The translations under genes were made by a program, and so were the position numbers. The notes under the pieces are model-generated. The model was not told the origin of the DNA. It was given only the letters and a program-made list of their open reading frames with translations, and did not search any database. Positions 16,340 through 25,808 of a stretch of 64,000 nucleotides of DNA are shown in pieces. Origin of the DNA: Shinella sp. CPCC 101442 (GTDB lineage: Bacteria > Pseudomonadota > Alphaproteobacteria > Rhizobiales > Rhizobiaceae); contig NZ_JALIQS010000003.1 in the NCBI RefSeq assembly GCF_024704725.1, forward strand, positions 558,001-622,000, read 5' to 3'. Each line of letters starts with the position of its first letter. Positions within the stretch are counted from its first letter, which is position 1.

Positions 16340-17500
16340 ATGAACTTCGCATTGACCGACGAGCAGCAGATGATCGTGGATACGGTTCGCTCCTTCGTCG
16401 AAACGGAAATCTATCCGCATGAAAACGAGGTCGAGCGCACCGGCCATGTACCGCCGGAACTCGGCCAGGAAATCGCCCGCAAGTGCAAGGAAATCGGCTT
16501 CTTCGGCTGCAACATGCCGGAAGAAGTGGGCGGTGCCGGCCTCGACCATACCTCGTTCACGCTGGTCGAGCGCGAACTCGGCCGCGGCTCGATGGCGCTC
16601 ACCGTCTTCTTCGGCCGCCCCTCCGGCATCCTGATGGCCTGCAACGACGAGCAACGCGAACAGTACCTTCTGCCCGCCGTGCGCGGCGAAAAGTTCGACG
16701 CGCTCGCCATGACCGAGCCGGATGCCGGCTCTGACGTGCGCGGCATGAAATGTTTCGCCCGCAAGGACGGCGACGACTGGGTCGTCAACGGCACCAAACA
16801 TTTCATCAGCCATGCCAACATCGCCGATTTCGTCATCGTCTTTATCGCGACGGGCGAGGAAGACACGCCGCGCGGCAAGAAGAAGCTCATCACCTGCTTC
16901 CTCGTTGATCGCGGCACACCCGGATTCGAGATCCGCAACGGCTACGAGTCGGTCTCGCACCGCGGTTACAAGAACTGCATTCTCAACTTCGACGAATGCC
17001 GCCTGCCCTCCTCGCAGATCCTCGGCGAAGTCCACAAGGGCTTCGACATCGCCAACGACTGGCTCTACGCGACCCGCATCACGGTCGCCGCGACCTCCGT
17101 CGGCCGCGCCCGCCGCGCCTTCGACTACGCTTTGAACTACGCCGCCGAGCGCAAACAGTTCGGCAAGCCGATCGGCGCGAACCAGGGCGTCTCCTTCAAG
17201 CTCGCCGACATGATCACCGAGATCGACGCCGCCGACCTCCTGACGCTCAATGCCGCATGGCGCCTCGATCAGGGCCTGCCGTCGAACCGCGAGATCGCCT
17301 CGGCAAAGGTCTACGCCACGGAAATGCTCGCCCGCGTCACCGACGAGGCGATCCAGATTTTCGGCGGCATGGGCCTGATGGACGACCTGCCGCTCGCCCG
17401 CTTCTGGCGCGATGCCCGCGTCGAGCGCATCTGGGACGGCACGTCGGAAATCCAGCGGCACATCATCAGCCGTGATCTGCTCAGGCCGCTCGGAGCGTAA
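16340..17500 (+). CDS. Acyl-CoA dehydrogenase, probable gamma-butyrobetainyl-CoA dehydrogenase
   Basis: A 386-residue FAD acyl-CoA dehydrogenase. It has the usual motifs AMTEPDAGSDVRG and NGTKHFIS, and the C-terminal QIFGGMGL and WDGTSEIQRHIISRDLL. The base that abstracts the alpha proton is normally Glu in YEGTxEIQ; here the position is Asp (IWDGTSE). GGGGG precedes the chosen ATG at 16340. Lying between carnitine dehydrogenase and a CoA synthetase and CaiD-like hydratase, it probably forms crotonobetainyl-CoA from gamma-butyrobetainyl-CoA. Other short-chain acyl-CoA substrates cannot be excluded. Confidence 0.88.
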   Translation: MNFALTDEQQMIVDTVRSFVETEIYPHENEVERTGHVPPELGQEIARKCKEIGFFGCNMPEEVGGAGLDHTSFTLVERELGRGSMALTVFFGRPSGILMACNDEQREQYLLPAVRGEKFDALAMTEPDAGSDVRGMKCFARKDGDDWVVNGTKHFISHANIADFVIVFIATGEEDTPRGKKKLITCFLVDRGTPGFEIRNGYESVSHRGYKNCILNFDECRLPSSQILGEVHKGFDIANDWLYATRITVAATSVGRARRAFDYALNYAAERKQFGKPIGANQGVSFKLADMITEIDAADLLTLNAAWRLDQGLPSNREIASAKVYATEMLARVTDEAIQIFGGMGLMDDLPLARFWRDARVERIWDGTSEIQRHIISRDLLRPLGA

Positions 17501-17507
17501 TGTCGAT

Positions 17508-19568
17508 ATGACACGATCCCTCGACCGCCTCATCCGGCCCCGCTCCATCGCCGTCTTCGGCGGCAAGGAGGCGCGCCGCGTCATCTTCCAGTGCGACAAG
17601 ATGGGCTTTACCGGCGAGATCTGGCCGGTGCATCCGCGCGAGGACGAAATCCTCGGGCGCAAATGCTACCGCTCCGTCGCCGATCTTCCGAGTGCGCCGG
17701 ATGCCTCCTTCGTCGGCGTCAACCGCGAACTGACCATCGGCATCATCCGTGACCTCTCGGCGCGCGGTGCCGGCGGCGCTGTTTGCTATGCGTCCGGCTT
17801 CCGCGAGGCCGTCAGCGAGCTTGCCGATGGCGATGACCTGCAGAAGGCGCTGGTCGAGGCCGCCGGCGACATGCCGGTGCTCGGCCCCAACTGCTACGGC
17901 TTCATTAACATGCTGGACGGCGCCCTGCTCTGGCCGGACCAGCACGGCATGCTGCGCATCGACAAGGGCGTTGCCGTCCTCACCCAGTCCTCCAACATCG
18001 CCTGCAACATCTCCATGCAGCAGCGCGGCCTACCGCTCGCCTATATCCTGACCGCCGGCAACCAGGCCCAGACCGGCCTCGCCGACCTCGCCTGCGCCGT
18101 GCTGGAGGACCCGCGAGTCACCGCCGTCGGCCTGCATATCGAGGGTTTTGACAGCCTCGCCTCCCTCGAACGCCTGGCCTTGCGATCGCGCGAGCTGAAG
18201 AAGCCGGTCGTGACTTTGAAGGTCGGTAAATCGGAACAGGCACAGCTCGCCACAGTCTCGCACACGGCCTCGCTCGCCGGCAACGACGCCGTTTCCTCCG
18301 CCCTACTCGCCCGCCTCGGCATCGGCCGCGTCGAGACGCTGCCGGAACTGCTCGAAACGCTGAAGCTACTTCATGTTGCCGGCCCGCTGCCGAACTACGA
18401 CATCTCCTCGATGTCATGCTCTGGCGGCGAAGCCTCGCTGATGGCGGATGCCGGTGTGAAGCGGAAGGTGAACTATCGCGATCTCCGGCAGGAGCAGCGC
18501 CAGCCGCTGCGCGAAACGCTCGGCCAGATGGTGACGATCTCCAACCCGCTCGACTACCACACCTTCGTCTGGGGCAACCACGAGAAGCAGACGCAGGCCT
18601 TCACCACCATGATGCAGGGCGGCTATGCCCTGAACCTCGTCGTGCTCGACTTCCCCCGCCTCGACCGCTGCGACGCCGCCGACTGGATCACCACCTGCCA
18701 CGCCGTCATCGATGCGTCGAAGGCGACGGGCGCAAATGCCGGCATCGTCGCCAGCATGGGCGAGAACATGCCGGAAGCGACCGCCGAAATGCTGATGCAG
18801 AACGGCATCGTGCCCTTCTACGGCATCGAGGAAGCGCTCGCCGCCGCCGAAGTCGCCGCCGGCATCGGCGAAATCTGGGCAAAACCCCTGCCCGCGCCAC
18901 TCCTCAAGACTATGGCTGGCGAAGGCGAGGCGGTCACGCTGACGGAGCATGAGGCCAAGCTGGCGCTCGCCGCCCATGGTCTCGTGGTGCCGAAGGGCAT
19001 CACGGCGGAGACGGCGAATGCTGCGGCCGAGGCGGCACAAAACCTCGGCTTTCCCGTCGTGCTCAAGGGCCTGGGCGTCGCACACAAGACCGAGGCCGGC
19101 GCCGTCAAGCTCAATCTCGCCAGCCGCGGGGCCGTGCTGGAGGCCGCCGAGGCCATGGCCGGCGTCGCCTCCGGCTTCCTCGTCGAAAAGATGGTGGGAA
19201 AACCCGTCGCCGAACTCATCGTCGGCGCCATGCGGGACCCGGTCGCCGGGCCGGTATTGACCATCGGTGCAGGCGGTATTTTGGTCGAATTGCTCGAAGA
19301 TTCCGCGATCTTGACCCTGCCGACGGATGAGAAAACCATCCGCGAGGCCATCGCCGGACTTAAGATTTCAAAGCTTCTGGACGGTTATCGTGGCGCGGCG
19401 AAGGGCGATATCGACGCGCTTGTCGCTGCCGTCGCATCAGCGGCATCCTATGTCGTTTCAAACGCTTCAATAATCGAAGAACTGGACGTTAATCCCTTAA
19501 TGGTGCTGCCAGCTGGCGACGGTGTCGTCGCGGCCGACGCGCTGATCCGTCTGAGGAAAAACCCATGA
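17508..19568 (+). CDS. NDP-forming acyl-CoA synthetase, probable betaine-CoA ligase
   Basis: A 686-residue fused alpha-beta acyl-CoA synthetase of the ADP/NDP-forming type. Order: CoA-binding Rossmann domain (residues 1-135, RPRSIAVFGG), succinyl-CoA-ligase-like flavodoxin domains with the phospho-histidine motif SHTASLAGND near 250, and a C-terminal ATP-grasp domain from about 470 (LGFPVVLKGLGVAHKTEAG, ELDVNPL). The start is the ATG at 17508, seven bases after the dehydrogenase stop. It probably activates gamma-butyrobetaine or carnitine to the CoA thioester. The reaction type is reversible, so it could also recover ATP from carnitinyl-CoA. It overlaps the hydratase gene by ATGA. Confidence 0.88.
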   Translation: MTRSLDRLIRPRSIAVFGGKEARRVIFQCDKMGFTGEIWPVHPREDEILGRKCYRSVADLPSAPDASFVGVNRELTIGIIRDLSARGAGGAVCYASGFREAVSELADGDDLQKALVEAAGDMPVLGPNCYGFINMLDGALLWPDQHGMLRIDKGVAVLTQSSNIACNISMQQRGLPLAYILTAGNQAQTGLADLACAVLEDPRVTAVGLHIEGFDSLASLERLALRSRELKKPVVTLKVGKSEQAQLATVSHTASLAGNDAVSSALLARLGIGRVETLPELLETLKLLHVAGPLPNYDISSMSCSGGEASLMADAGVKRKVNYRDLRQEQRQPLRETLGQMVTISNPLDYHTFVWGNHEKQTQAFTTMMQGGYALNLVVLDFPRLDRCDAADWITTCHAVIDASKATGANAGIVASMGENMPEATAEMLMQNGIVPFYGIEEALAAAEVAAGIGEIWAKPLPAPLLKTMAGEGEAVTLTEHEAKLALAAHGLVVPKGITAETANAAAEAAQNLGFPVVLKGLGVAHKTEAGAVKLNLASRGAVLEAAEAMAGVASGFLVEKMVGKPVAELIVGAMRDPVAGPVLTIGAGGILVELLEDSAILTLPTDEKTIREAIAGLKISKLLDGYRGAAKGDIDALVAAVASAASYVVSNASIIEELDVNPLMVLPAGDGVVAADALIRLRKNP

Positions 19569-20347
19569 CCGGACCGATACGACAGCGCCGCGAAGGTGGC
19601 ATTCTGGAAGTCACGATCGATCGCCCCAAGGCGAACGCCATCGACCTCGTGACCAGCCGCATCATGGGCAAGATCTTTGCCGACTTCCGCGACGACGACA
19701 CCCTGCGTGTCGCCATCATCACCGGCGCGGGGGAGAAATTCTTCTGTCCAGGATGGGACTTGAAGGCGGCGGCAGCAGGCGATGCGGTCGACGGCGATTA
19801 CGGTGTCGGCGGCTTCGGCGGCATGCAGGAACTGCGTGACCTCAACAAGCCGATCATCGCCGCCATCAACGGCATCTGCTGCGGCGGCGGGCTCGAAATC
19901 GCGCTCTCCACCGACCTGATCCTCGCCGCGGAACACGCGACCTTCGCGCTGCCGGAAATCCGCTCCGGTACGGTGGCGGATGCCGCCTCGATCAAGCTGC
20001 CGAAACGCATTCCCTACCACATCGCCATGGACATGCTGTTGACCGGCCGCTGGCTGGACGTACAGGAGGCGCACCGCTGGGGTTTCGTCAACGAGATCCT
20101 GCCGGCCGACAAGCTGCTCGACCGCGCCTGGGAACTGGCGCGCCTGCTCGAAAGCGGCCCGCCGCTCGTCTACGCCGCCATCAAGGAAGTGGTGCGCGCC
20201 GCCGAGGGCGAGGCGTTCCAGACGACCATGAACAAGATCACCCGCCGGCAATTTCCGACGGTCGACGTTCTCTATTCCAGCGAGGATCAACTCGAGGGCG
20301 CCCGCGCCTTCGCGGAAAAGCGCGATCCCGTCTGGAAGGGACGATAG
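19565..20347 (+). CDS. Enoyl-CoA hydratase, probable crotonobetainyl-CoA hydratase (CaiD-like)
   Basis: A 260-residue crotonase-fold protein. The oxyanion-hole segment AAINGICCGGGLEIALSTDL and the active-site segment ALPEIRSGTVADAASIKLPK are readable. The latter resembles CaiD (LPEAKLGIVPDSGG) more than common fatty-acid hydratases, as does DMLLTGRWLD. It would hydrate crotonobetainyl-CoA to carnitinyl-CoA, linking the dehydrogenase and synthetase upstream with carnitine dehydrogenase. It ends the enzymatic part of the operon; a 275-base gap precedes the transporter genes. Confidence 0.87.
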   Translation: MTGPIRQRREGGILEVTIDRPKANAIDLVTSRIMGKIFADFRDDDTLRVAIITGAGEKFFCPGWDLKAAAAGDAVDGDYGVGGFGGMQELRDLNKPIIAAINGICCGGGLEIALSTDLILAAEHATFALPEIRSGTVADAASIKLPKRIPYHIAMDMLLTGRWLDVQEAHRWGFVNEILPADKLLDRAWELARLLESGPPLVYAAIKEVVRAAEGEAFQTTMNKITRRQFPTVDVLYSSEDQLEGARAFAEKRDPVWKGR

Positions 20348-20622
20348 GATACGCCCCTGCATCGGGCAAAGTCCGCATCTTTCCATAAGTTTAGCTTGTG
20401 GAAGAAATAGATAAATTAGGGCGTTACACGCGTCTGATACGTGAATAGTTTATACTAGACGAGCCGCCATGCGGCGAATGAAGGAGGCATTCGGGAAAAC
20501 GGGAAATGCGCCGCCGCCGGCAAGAAAAGCCGGCCTGGAGGTTGCCTTACAGGCCAAAAACAGAAATTCTGCCAATCACAACGACAAATGCCCACTTCAG
20601 GGCGAGCAAAGGGAACAGGGGA
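20348..20622 (+). promoter_or_regulatory. Leader region upstream of the peptide-type ABC transporter
   Basis: No gene is seen here. A TATACT hexamer at 20451-20456 could be a -10 element, without a clear -35. A hairpin of GCCGGC (20516-20521) and GCCGGC (20529-20534) around AAGAAAA lies in the presumed leader, and CAGGGGA precedes the ATG at 20623. The transporter may therefore have its own promoter. Confidence 0.5.
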
Positions 20623-22212
20623 ATGACTGATTACACCAACTACCTCACCAGCCAGGTCACGCTCGGCAAGATGAACCGCCGCGAGTTCATGGGCCGCGCT
20701 GCTGCCTTCGGCATCACGCTTGCCGTCGCCGGCACCATGTTCGACACCGCCGCGAAGGCGCAGGAGCCGAAGCGTGGCGGCAACCTCAAGCTCGGCCTCG
20801 AAGGCGCTGCCGCGACCGACTCGAAGGACCCCGCAAAGGCGCTCTCGCAGTTCATGTTCGTCGTGAATCGCAACTGGGGCGACATGCTCGTGGAATCCGA
20901 GCCGCTGACCGGCAAGCCGGTTCCAGCGCTCGCCGAATCCTGGGAACCGTCCGCCGACGCCTCGACCTGGACTTTCGCCATCCGCAAGGGCGTAAAGTTC
21001 CATGACGGCAAGGAGCTGACGGTCGACGACGTCATCAAGACCCTGCAGCGCCACACCGATGAGAAGTCGGAATCGGGCGCGCTCGGCGTCATGAAGTCGA
21101 TCAAGGAAATCAAGGCCGACGGCGACAAGCTTGTCCTCGTCCTGTCGGAAGGCAATGCCGACCTGCCGCTGCTTTTGACCGACTACCACCTCGTCATCCA
21201 GCCGAATGGCGGCCTTGACGATCCGAACGCGATGATCGGCACCGGCCCCTTCAAGGTCACCAGTTTCGAAGCCGGCGTACGCGCCACCTTCGAGCGCAAC
21301 AAGGACGACTGGCGCCAAGACCGCGGTTATGTCGACACGGTCGAAATGATCGCGATGAACGACGCGACGGCGCGTATCGCAGCACTTTCCTCCGGCCAGG
21401 TGCACTATATCAACCGCGTCGACCCGAAGACCGTCGATCTCCTGAAGCGCGCGCCGACCGTGGAAATCCTCTCCACCTCCGGCCGCGGCCACTACGTGTT
21501 CATCATGCATGCCAACACGGCGCCGTTCGACAACAACGATCTCCGCCTCGCCCTGAAATACGCGATGGACCGTGAGACGATGCTGGAAAAGGTGCTCGGC
21601 GGCTACGGCAAGGTCGGCAACGACTTCCCGATCAACGAGACCTATGCCCTCTTCCCGGAAGGCATCGAGCAGCGCGCCTACGATCCGGACAAGGCCGCCT
21701 TCCACTACAAGAAGTCGGGCCACAGCGGCTCCGTCCTTCTGCGCACGTCGGACGTCGCCTTCCCGGGCGCCGTGGACGCCGCCGTTCTCTACCAGGAGAG
21801 CGCCAAGAAGGCCGGCATCGAGATCGAAGTGAAGCGCGAGCCGGGCGACGGCTACTGGTCGAACGTCTGGAATGTGCAGCCCTTCTCGACCTCCTATTGG
21901 GGCGGCCGTCCGACGCAGGACCAGATGTATTCCACCGCCTATCTCTCGACGGCCGACTGGAACGACACCCGCTTCCTGCGCCCGGACTTCGACAAGATCC
22001 TGCTGGAAGCCCGCTCGGAACTCGACGAAGCCAAGCGCAAGGACATGTATCGCACCATGGCCATGATGGTGCGTGACGAGGGCGGCCTGATCCTGCCGAT
22101 GTTCAACGACTTCGTGAACGCCTCTTCCAAGACCGTGAAGGGCTACGTGCACGATATCGGCAACGACATGTCGAACGGCTTCGTCGCAACCCGCGTGTGG
22201 CTCGACGCCTGA
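20623..22212 (+). CDS. ABC transporter substrate-binding protein, family 5 (peptide/nickel type)
   Basis: A 529-residue periplasmic solute-binding protein of the SBP_bac_5 family. The N-terminus has a twin-arginine signal (MNRREFMGRAAAFG followed by a hydrophobic stretch and AAKAQE), so export of a folded protein by Tat is likely. Family features LAESWEPSADASTWTFAIRK, GVKFHDGKELTVDDV and IGTGPFKV are clear. I start at the ATG at 20623 with CAGGGGA upstream; an open frame from 20506 lacks the signal. Located after the carnitine genes and before two permeases and an ATPase, it probably binds carnitine, gamma-butyrobetaine or another trimethylammonium compound rather than a peptide. Confidence 0.93.
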   Translation: MTDYTNYLTSQVTLGKMNRREFMGRAAAFGITLAVAGTMFDTAAKAQEPKRGGNLKLGLEGAAATDSKDPAKALSQFMFVVNRNWGDMLVESEPLTGKPVPALAESWEPSADASTWTFAIRKGVKFHDGKELTVDDVIKTLQRHTDEKSESGALGVMKSIKEIKADGDKLVLVLSEGNADLPLLLTDYHLVIQPNGGLDDPNAMIGTGPFKVTSFEAGVRATFERNKDDWRQDRGYVDTVEMIAMNDATARIAALSSGQVHYINRVDPKTVDLLKRAPTVEILSTSGRGHYVFIMHANTAPFDNNDLRLALKYAMDRETMLEKVLGGYGKVGNDFPINETYALFPEGIEQRAYDPDKAAFHYKKSGHSGSVLLRTSDVAFPGAVDAAVLYQESAKKAGIEIEVKREPGDGYWSNVWNVQPFSTSYWGGRPTQDQMYSTAYLSTADWNDTRFLRPDFDKILLEARSELDEAKRKDMYRTMAMMVRDEGGLILPMFNDFVNASSKTVKGYVHDIGNDMSNGFVATRVWLDA

Positions 22213-23321
22213 TGACCGGCGGCGGACCGGCGCACGGTCCGGAGCTGACAGCAACGGCGACTGCGGGCGATAGCCCGCAGCCTGCCGGCGTTGCCGGGTC
22301 GGTTGCGTCCACTGGAGCCCCCATCGTCGAAGGCACGCCTTCGCTCTGGGCGAAACTCAGCAAGAGCAGCCCCTTGGTTGCGCTCATCCTGCAACGCCTT
22401 GCGCTTAGCGTGGCCTTGCTCTTCGCCGTGTCCCTGATGATCTTCGGGGGCGTGGAAGCCCTGCCCGGCGACTTTGCCACCACCTATCTCGGTCAGTCCG
22501 CCACGCCGCAGGCGGTCGAGAACATCCGCAAGGATCTTGGCCTCGACCAGCCGGCCACCACCCGCTACTTCAAATGGCTCGGCGGCGCCATCCAGGGTGA
22601 CTTCGGCAGCTCCTGGGCGTCGAAAAACTCGGTCAGCGAACAGATCGGCAAACGCCTCGGCAATTCGCTGTTCCTCGCTTTCTTTGCAGCCATCATCTCG
22701 GTTCCGCTCGCGGTCGGGCTCGGCATGCTCGCGGTGCAATACCGAAACCGCCTGCCCGACAAGATCATCAACGTCATCTCACTGGCGGCGATCTCGCTTC
22801 CCGAGTTCTTCGTCGGTTACCTGCTGATCCTGTTCTTCGCCGTGCAGCTCGGCGTCGCCACCTTCCCGGCGACGGTCTATGAAAGCATGACCATCGGCCA
22901 GCGCCTGTCGGCCATTGCACTGCCCACAGCGACCCTCGTCCTCGTCGTGCTCGCCCATATGATGCGCATGACGCGCGCAGCCATCCTCAACGTCATGTCG
23001 TCCGCCTATGTGGAGACGGCCGAACTCAAGGGTCTCGGCAGCCTTCGCGTCATCGCAAAACATGCAGCACCGAACGCCTTGGCGCCGGTCATCAACGTCA
23101 TCGCGCTCAACCTCGCCTATCTCGTCGTCGGCGTCGTCGTCGTGGAAGTGGTGTTCGTCTATCCCGGCATGGGCCAGTACATGGTCGATGCCGTGACGGT
23201 GCGTGACATGCCGGTGGTGCAGGCCTGCGGCCTGATCTTCGCCGCCTTCTACATCTTCCTCAACATGTTCGCCGATATCCTTGCGATCATCGCGAACCCC
23301 AGATTGAGGCATCCGCGATGA
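22212..23321 (+). CDS. ABC transporter permease (DppB-like)
   Basis: A 369-residue inner-membrane permease of the oligopeptide family. Six membrane segments and the C-terminal EAA loop (VETAELKGLGSLRVIAKHAA) are visible, as is VVEVVFVYPGMGQ, characteristic of DppB/OppB. The first 45 residues are a Gly/Ala/Thr-rich cytoplasmic extension not usual in the family. The ATG at 22212 shares its A with the binding-protein stop (TGATG), so translation is coupled. It forms a heterodimer with the next permease. Confidence 0.92.
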   Translation: MTGGGPAHGPELTATATAGDSPQPAGVAGSVASTGAPIVEGTPSLWAKLSKSSPLVALILQRLALSVALLFAVSLMIFGGVEALPGDFATTYLGQSATPQAVENIRKDLGLDQPATTRYFKWLGGAIQGDFGSSWASKNSVSEQIGKRLGNSLFLAFFAAIISVPLAVGLGMLAVQYRNRLPDKIINVISLAAISLPEFFVGYLLILFFAVQLGVATFPATVYESMTIGQRLSAIALPTATLVLVVLAHMMRMTRAAILNVMSSAYVETAELKGLGSLRVIAKHAAPNALAPVINVIALNLAYLVVGVVVVEVVFVYPGMGQYMVDAVTVRDMPVVQACGLIFAAFYIFLNMFADILAIIANPRLRHPR

Positions 23322-24145
23322 GACTTTCCAGTATCCCCGTCAGCGCCTGGGTCGGCATTCTGGGCATCGCCCTTGCCCTCTTCTGTGCCCTTTTCGCCCC
23401 CATCATCGCCCCCTATAGCGAGAGCCAGATCGTCGGCTCCGTCTGGGAGCCGATCGGCGGCGATTACCTGCTCGGTACCGACAATCTCGGCCGCGACCTC
23501 TTCTCGCGTCTGATCTTCGGCGCCCGTACCACGATCTTCGTGGCGTTGGCCGCAACCGTGCTCTCGTTCTCGCTCGGCATGCTCCTGTCCTTCACGGCCG
23601 CCGTCACAGGCGGGCTGATCGACCAGGCCTTCTCGCGCTTCAACGATCTGATGATGGCGATCCCGACCCTGATCTTCGCCCTCGTCGTGCTGGCCGTTCT
23701 TCCCCAGCAGCTCTGGATCCTCATCCTCGTGATGGCGGTCCTCGACAGTACCCGCGTCTACCGCATCGGCCGCGCCGTCGCGCTCGATGTCGCGGTCATG
23801 GAGTTCGTCGAGGCGGCGCGTCTGCGCGGCGAAGGCACCGGCTGGATCATTTTTCGCGAAATCCTGCCCAACACGCTCTCGCCGCTCCTGGCCGAATTCG
23901 GCCTGCGCTTCGCCTTCTCGATCCTGTTCCTCTCCACTCTCTCCTTCCTCGGCCTCGGCATCCAGCCGCCGGCAGCGGATTGGGGCGGCATGGTAAAGGA
24001 CAACAAGGACGGCATCATCTTCGGCATTTCCGCCGCCCTCATTCCGGGCGGTGCGATTGCGGGGCTGGCCATCTGCGTCAACCTCGTCGTCGACTGGCTG
24101 ATGAAACGCACCTCGAGCCTCAAGGGAGGGCGCGGCGATGCCTGA
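23318..24145 (+). CDS. ABC transporter permease (DppC-like)
   Basis: A 275-residue permease, partner of the DppB-like protein. The N-terminal APIIAPYSES and LLGTDNLGRDLFSRLIFGAR are family signatures, and the EAA loop reads FVEAARLRGEGTGWIIFREI. It overlaps the preceding gene by ATGA and the ATPase gene by eight bases. It functions in the inner membrane as the second half of the translocation pore. Confidence 0.93.
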   Translation: MRLSSIPVSAWVGILGIALALFCALFAPIIAPYSESQIVGSVWEPIGGDYLLGTDNLGRDLFSRLIFGARTTIFVALAATVLSFSLGMLLSFTAAVTGGLIDQAFSRFNDLMMAIPTLIFALVVLAVLPQQLWILILVMAVLDSTRVYRIGRAVALDVAVMEFVEAARLRGEGTGWIIFREILPNTLSPLLAEFGLRFAFSILFLSTLSFLGLGIQPPAADWGGMVKDNKDGIIFGISAALIPGGAIAGLAICVNLVVDWLMKRTSSLKGGRGDA

Positions 24146-25769
24146 TCTGCTTTCCGTCAAGAATCTGAAGATCGAGGCGACCAGCTACCCGCCGGGCGAG
24201 CCGCCGCGCACCGTCACCCTCGTCGAAGGCGTGTCCTTCAATGTCGAGAAGGGCAAGGTGCTCGGCCTCATCGGCGAATCCGGCGCCGGCAAATCGACGA
24301 TCGGCCTCACCGCACTCGCCTATGGGCGCGGCGGGGTGCGCATCACCGGCGGCGAGGTGCTGCTCAACGGGCAGGACCTGCTGAAGCTCGGCCCCAACGG
24401 TATCCGCAAGGTGCGCGGCTGCAAGGTCTGCTACGTCGCGCAATCGGCGGCAGCGGCTTTCAACCCCGCCCACCGGCTCGGCGAGCAGGTGATCGAGGCC
24501 TCGCTGAAACACGGCATCATGACCCGTGCCGAGGCGGAAAAGCGCGCGCTCTACCTGTTCAAGGTGCTCGGCCTGCCAAGCCCGGAAACCTTCGGCCAGC
24601 GCTATCCGCATCAGGTCTCCGGCGGCCAGCTCCAGCGCGCCATGACAGCCATGGCGCTCTGCCCGAACCCGGAACTCATCGTCTTCGACGAGCCGACCAC
24701 GGCGCTCGACGTGACGACGCAGATCGACGTGCTTGCCGCGATCAAGCACGCCATCGAAGAGACGCATACGGCCGCGCTCTACATCACCCACGACCTTGCC
24801 GTCGTGGCGCAGATCACGGACGACATCCTCGTGCTCCGGCATGGCAAGATGGTGGAATACGGCTCGGTAAAGCAGATCATCGAGGCGCCGACGCAGGACT
24901 ATACCCGCGCGCTGGTCAATGTGCGCGGCACCAAACGCGAGGAAGCGCCCGACCAGTCGGATACGCTTCTGAAGGTCGACAACATCACCGCAGGCTATTC
25001 CAACGGCTTCAAGGTGCTGCAGAACGTTTCCCTGCACCTGCCGAAGGGCCAGACGCTGGCGGTGGTAGGGGAATCGGGCTCGGGAAAATCCACCCTCGCC
25101 CGCGTCATCACCGGCCTGCTTCCCCCGCAGGAGGGCACGATCAGCTTCGACGGCAAGCCCTTGCCGAAGGCGCTGAAGGGCCGGTCGAACGACGAACTGC
25201 GCCGCGTCCAGATGATCTACCAGATGGCCGACACCGCGATGAACCCGCGCCAGACGGTGCGCGACATCGTCGGCCGTCCGCTCACCTTCTACTACGGCAT
25301 GCGCGGCCAGCAGAAGACCGAGCGGGTGAAGGAACTCTTGGAGCAGATCGAAATGGGCGGCCGCTTCGCCGACCGCTATCCCGCAGAACTCTCCGGCGGC
25401 CAGAAACAGCGCGTGGCAATCGCGCGTGCGCTCGCGGCAAAGCCGGAACTTATCCTGTGCGACGAGCCAACTTCCGCCCTCGACCCGCTGGTGGCGGAAG
25501 GCATCCTGAAGCTGCTGTTGAAACTCCAGGACGAGACCCACGTCTCCTACATGTTCATCACCCACGACATCGCCATCGTGCGCGCCATCGCCGATAGCGT
25601 TGCCGTGATGCACCGGGGAAAACTCGTCCGCTTCGGACCGAAATCGAAGGTGCTCTCGCCGCCCTTCGACGACTATACCGACCTGCTCCTGAAATCCGTT
25701 CCCGAGATGGAGATCGGCTGGCTGGAAAAGGTGCTGACGACACGGCGTATGGAAAGCGCCGGCAACTGA
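24138..25769 (+). CDS. Fused dual ABC ATPase (DppD-DppF-like)
   Basis: A 543-residue protein carrying both nucleotide-binding domains of a peptide-type importer in one chain. Domain 1 (residues 1-265) has Walker [10 protein letters not shown] and signature [10 protein letters not shown] with DEPTTALD. Domain 2 (about 275-540) has Walker [10 protein letters not shown] and signature [10 protein letters not shown] with DEPTSALD. It powers import by the two permeases just upstream. The operon ends at a strong hairpin terminator directly after its stop. Confidence 0.95.
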   Translation: MPDLLSVKNLKIEATSYPPGEPPRTVTLVEGVSFNVEKGKVLGLIGESGAGKSTIGLTALAYGRGGVRITGGEVLLNGQDLLKLGPNGIRKVRGCKVCYVAQSAAAAFNPAHRLGEQVIEASLKHGIMTRAEAEKRALYLFKVLGLPSPETFGQRYPHQVSGGQLQRAMTAMALCPNPELIVFDEPTTALDVTTQIDVLAAIKHAIEETHTAALYITHDLAVVAQITDDILVLRHGKMVEYGSVKQIIEAPTQDYTRALVNVRGTKREEAPDQSDTLLKVDNITAGYSNGFKVLQNVSLHLPKGQTLAVVGESGSGKSTLARVITGLLPPQEGTISFDGKPLPKALKGRSNDELRRVQMIYQMADTAMNPRQTVRDIVGRPLTFYYGMRGQQKTERVKELLEQIEMGGRFADRYPAELSGGQKQRVAIARALAAKPELILCDEPTSALDPLVAEGILKLLLKLQDETHVSYMFITHDIAIVRAIADSVAVMHRGKLVRFGPKSKVLSPPFDDYTDLLLKSVPEMEIGWLEKVLTTRRMESAGN

Positions 25770-25775
25770 GTAAAG

Positions 25776-25804
25776 CGGGCGGCTTCGGCCGCCCGTCTCG
25801 TTTT
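25776..25804 (+). terminator. Rho-independent terminator after the ABC ATPase gene
   Basis: CGGGCGGC (25776-25783) pairs perfectly with GCCGCCCG (25788-25795) around a TTCG tetraloop, followed by TCTCGTTTT. This ends the 20623-25769 transporter operon and may serve the convergent gene poorly because no T-run exists on its side. Confidence 0.85.
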
Positions 25805-25808
25805 CAGC

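Noticed and set aside
15065-17662. An 865-codon open frame on the minus strand across the carnitine dehydrogenase and acyl-CoA dehydrogenase genes
   Set aside because: It crosses two real genes and an intergenic repeat without any family match.
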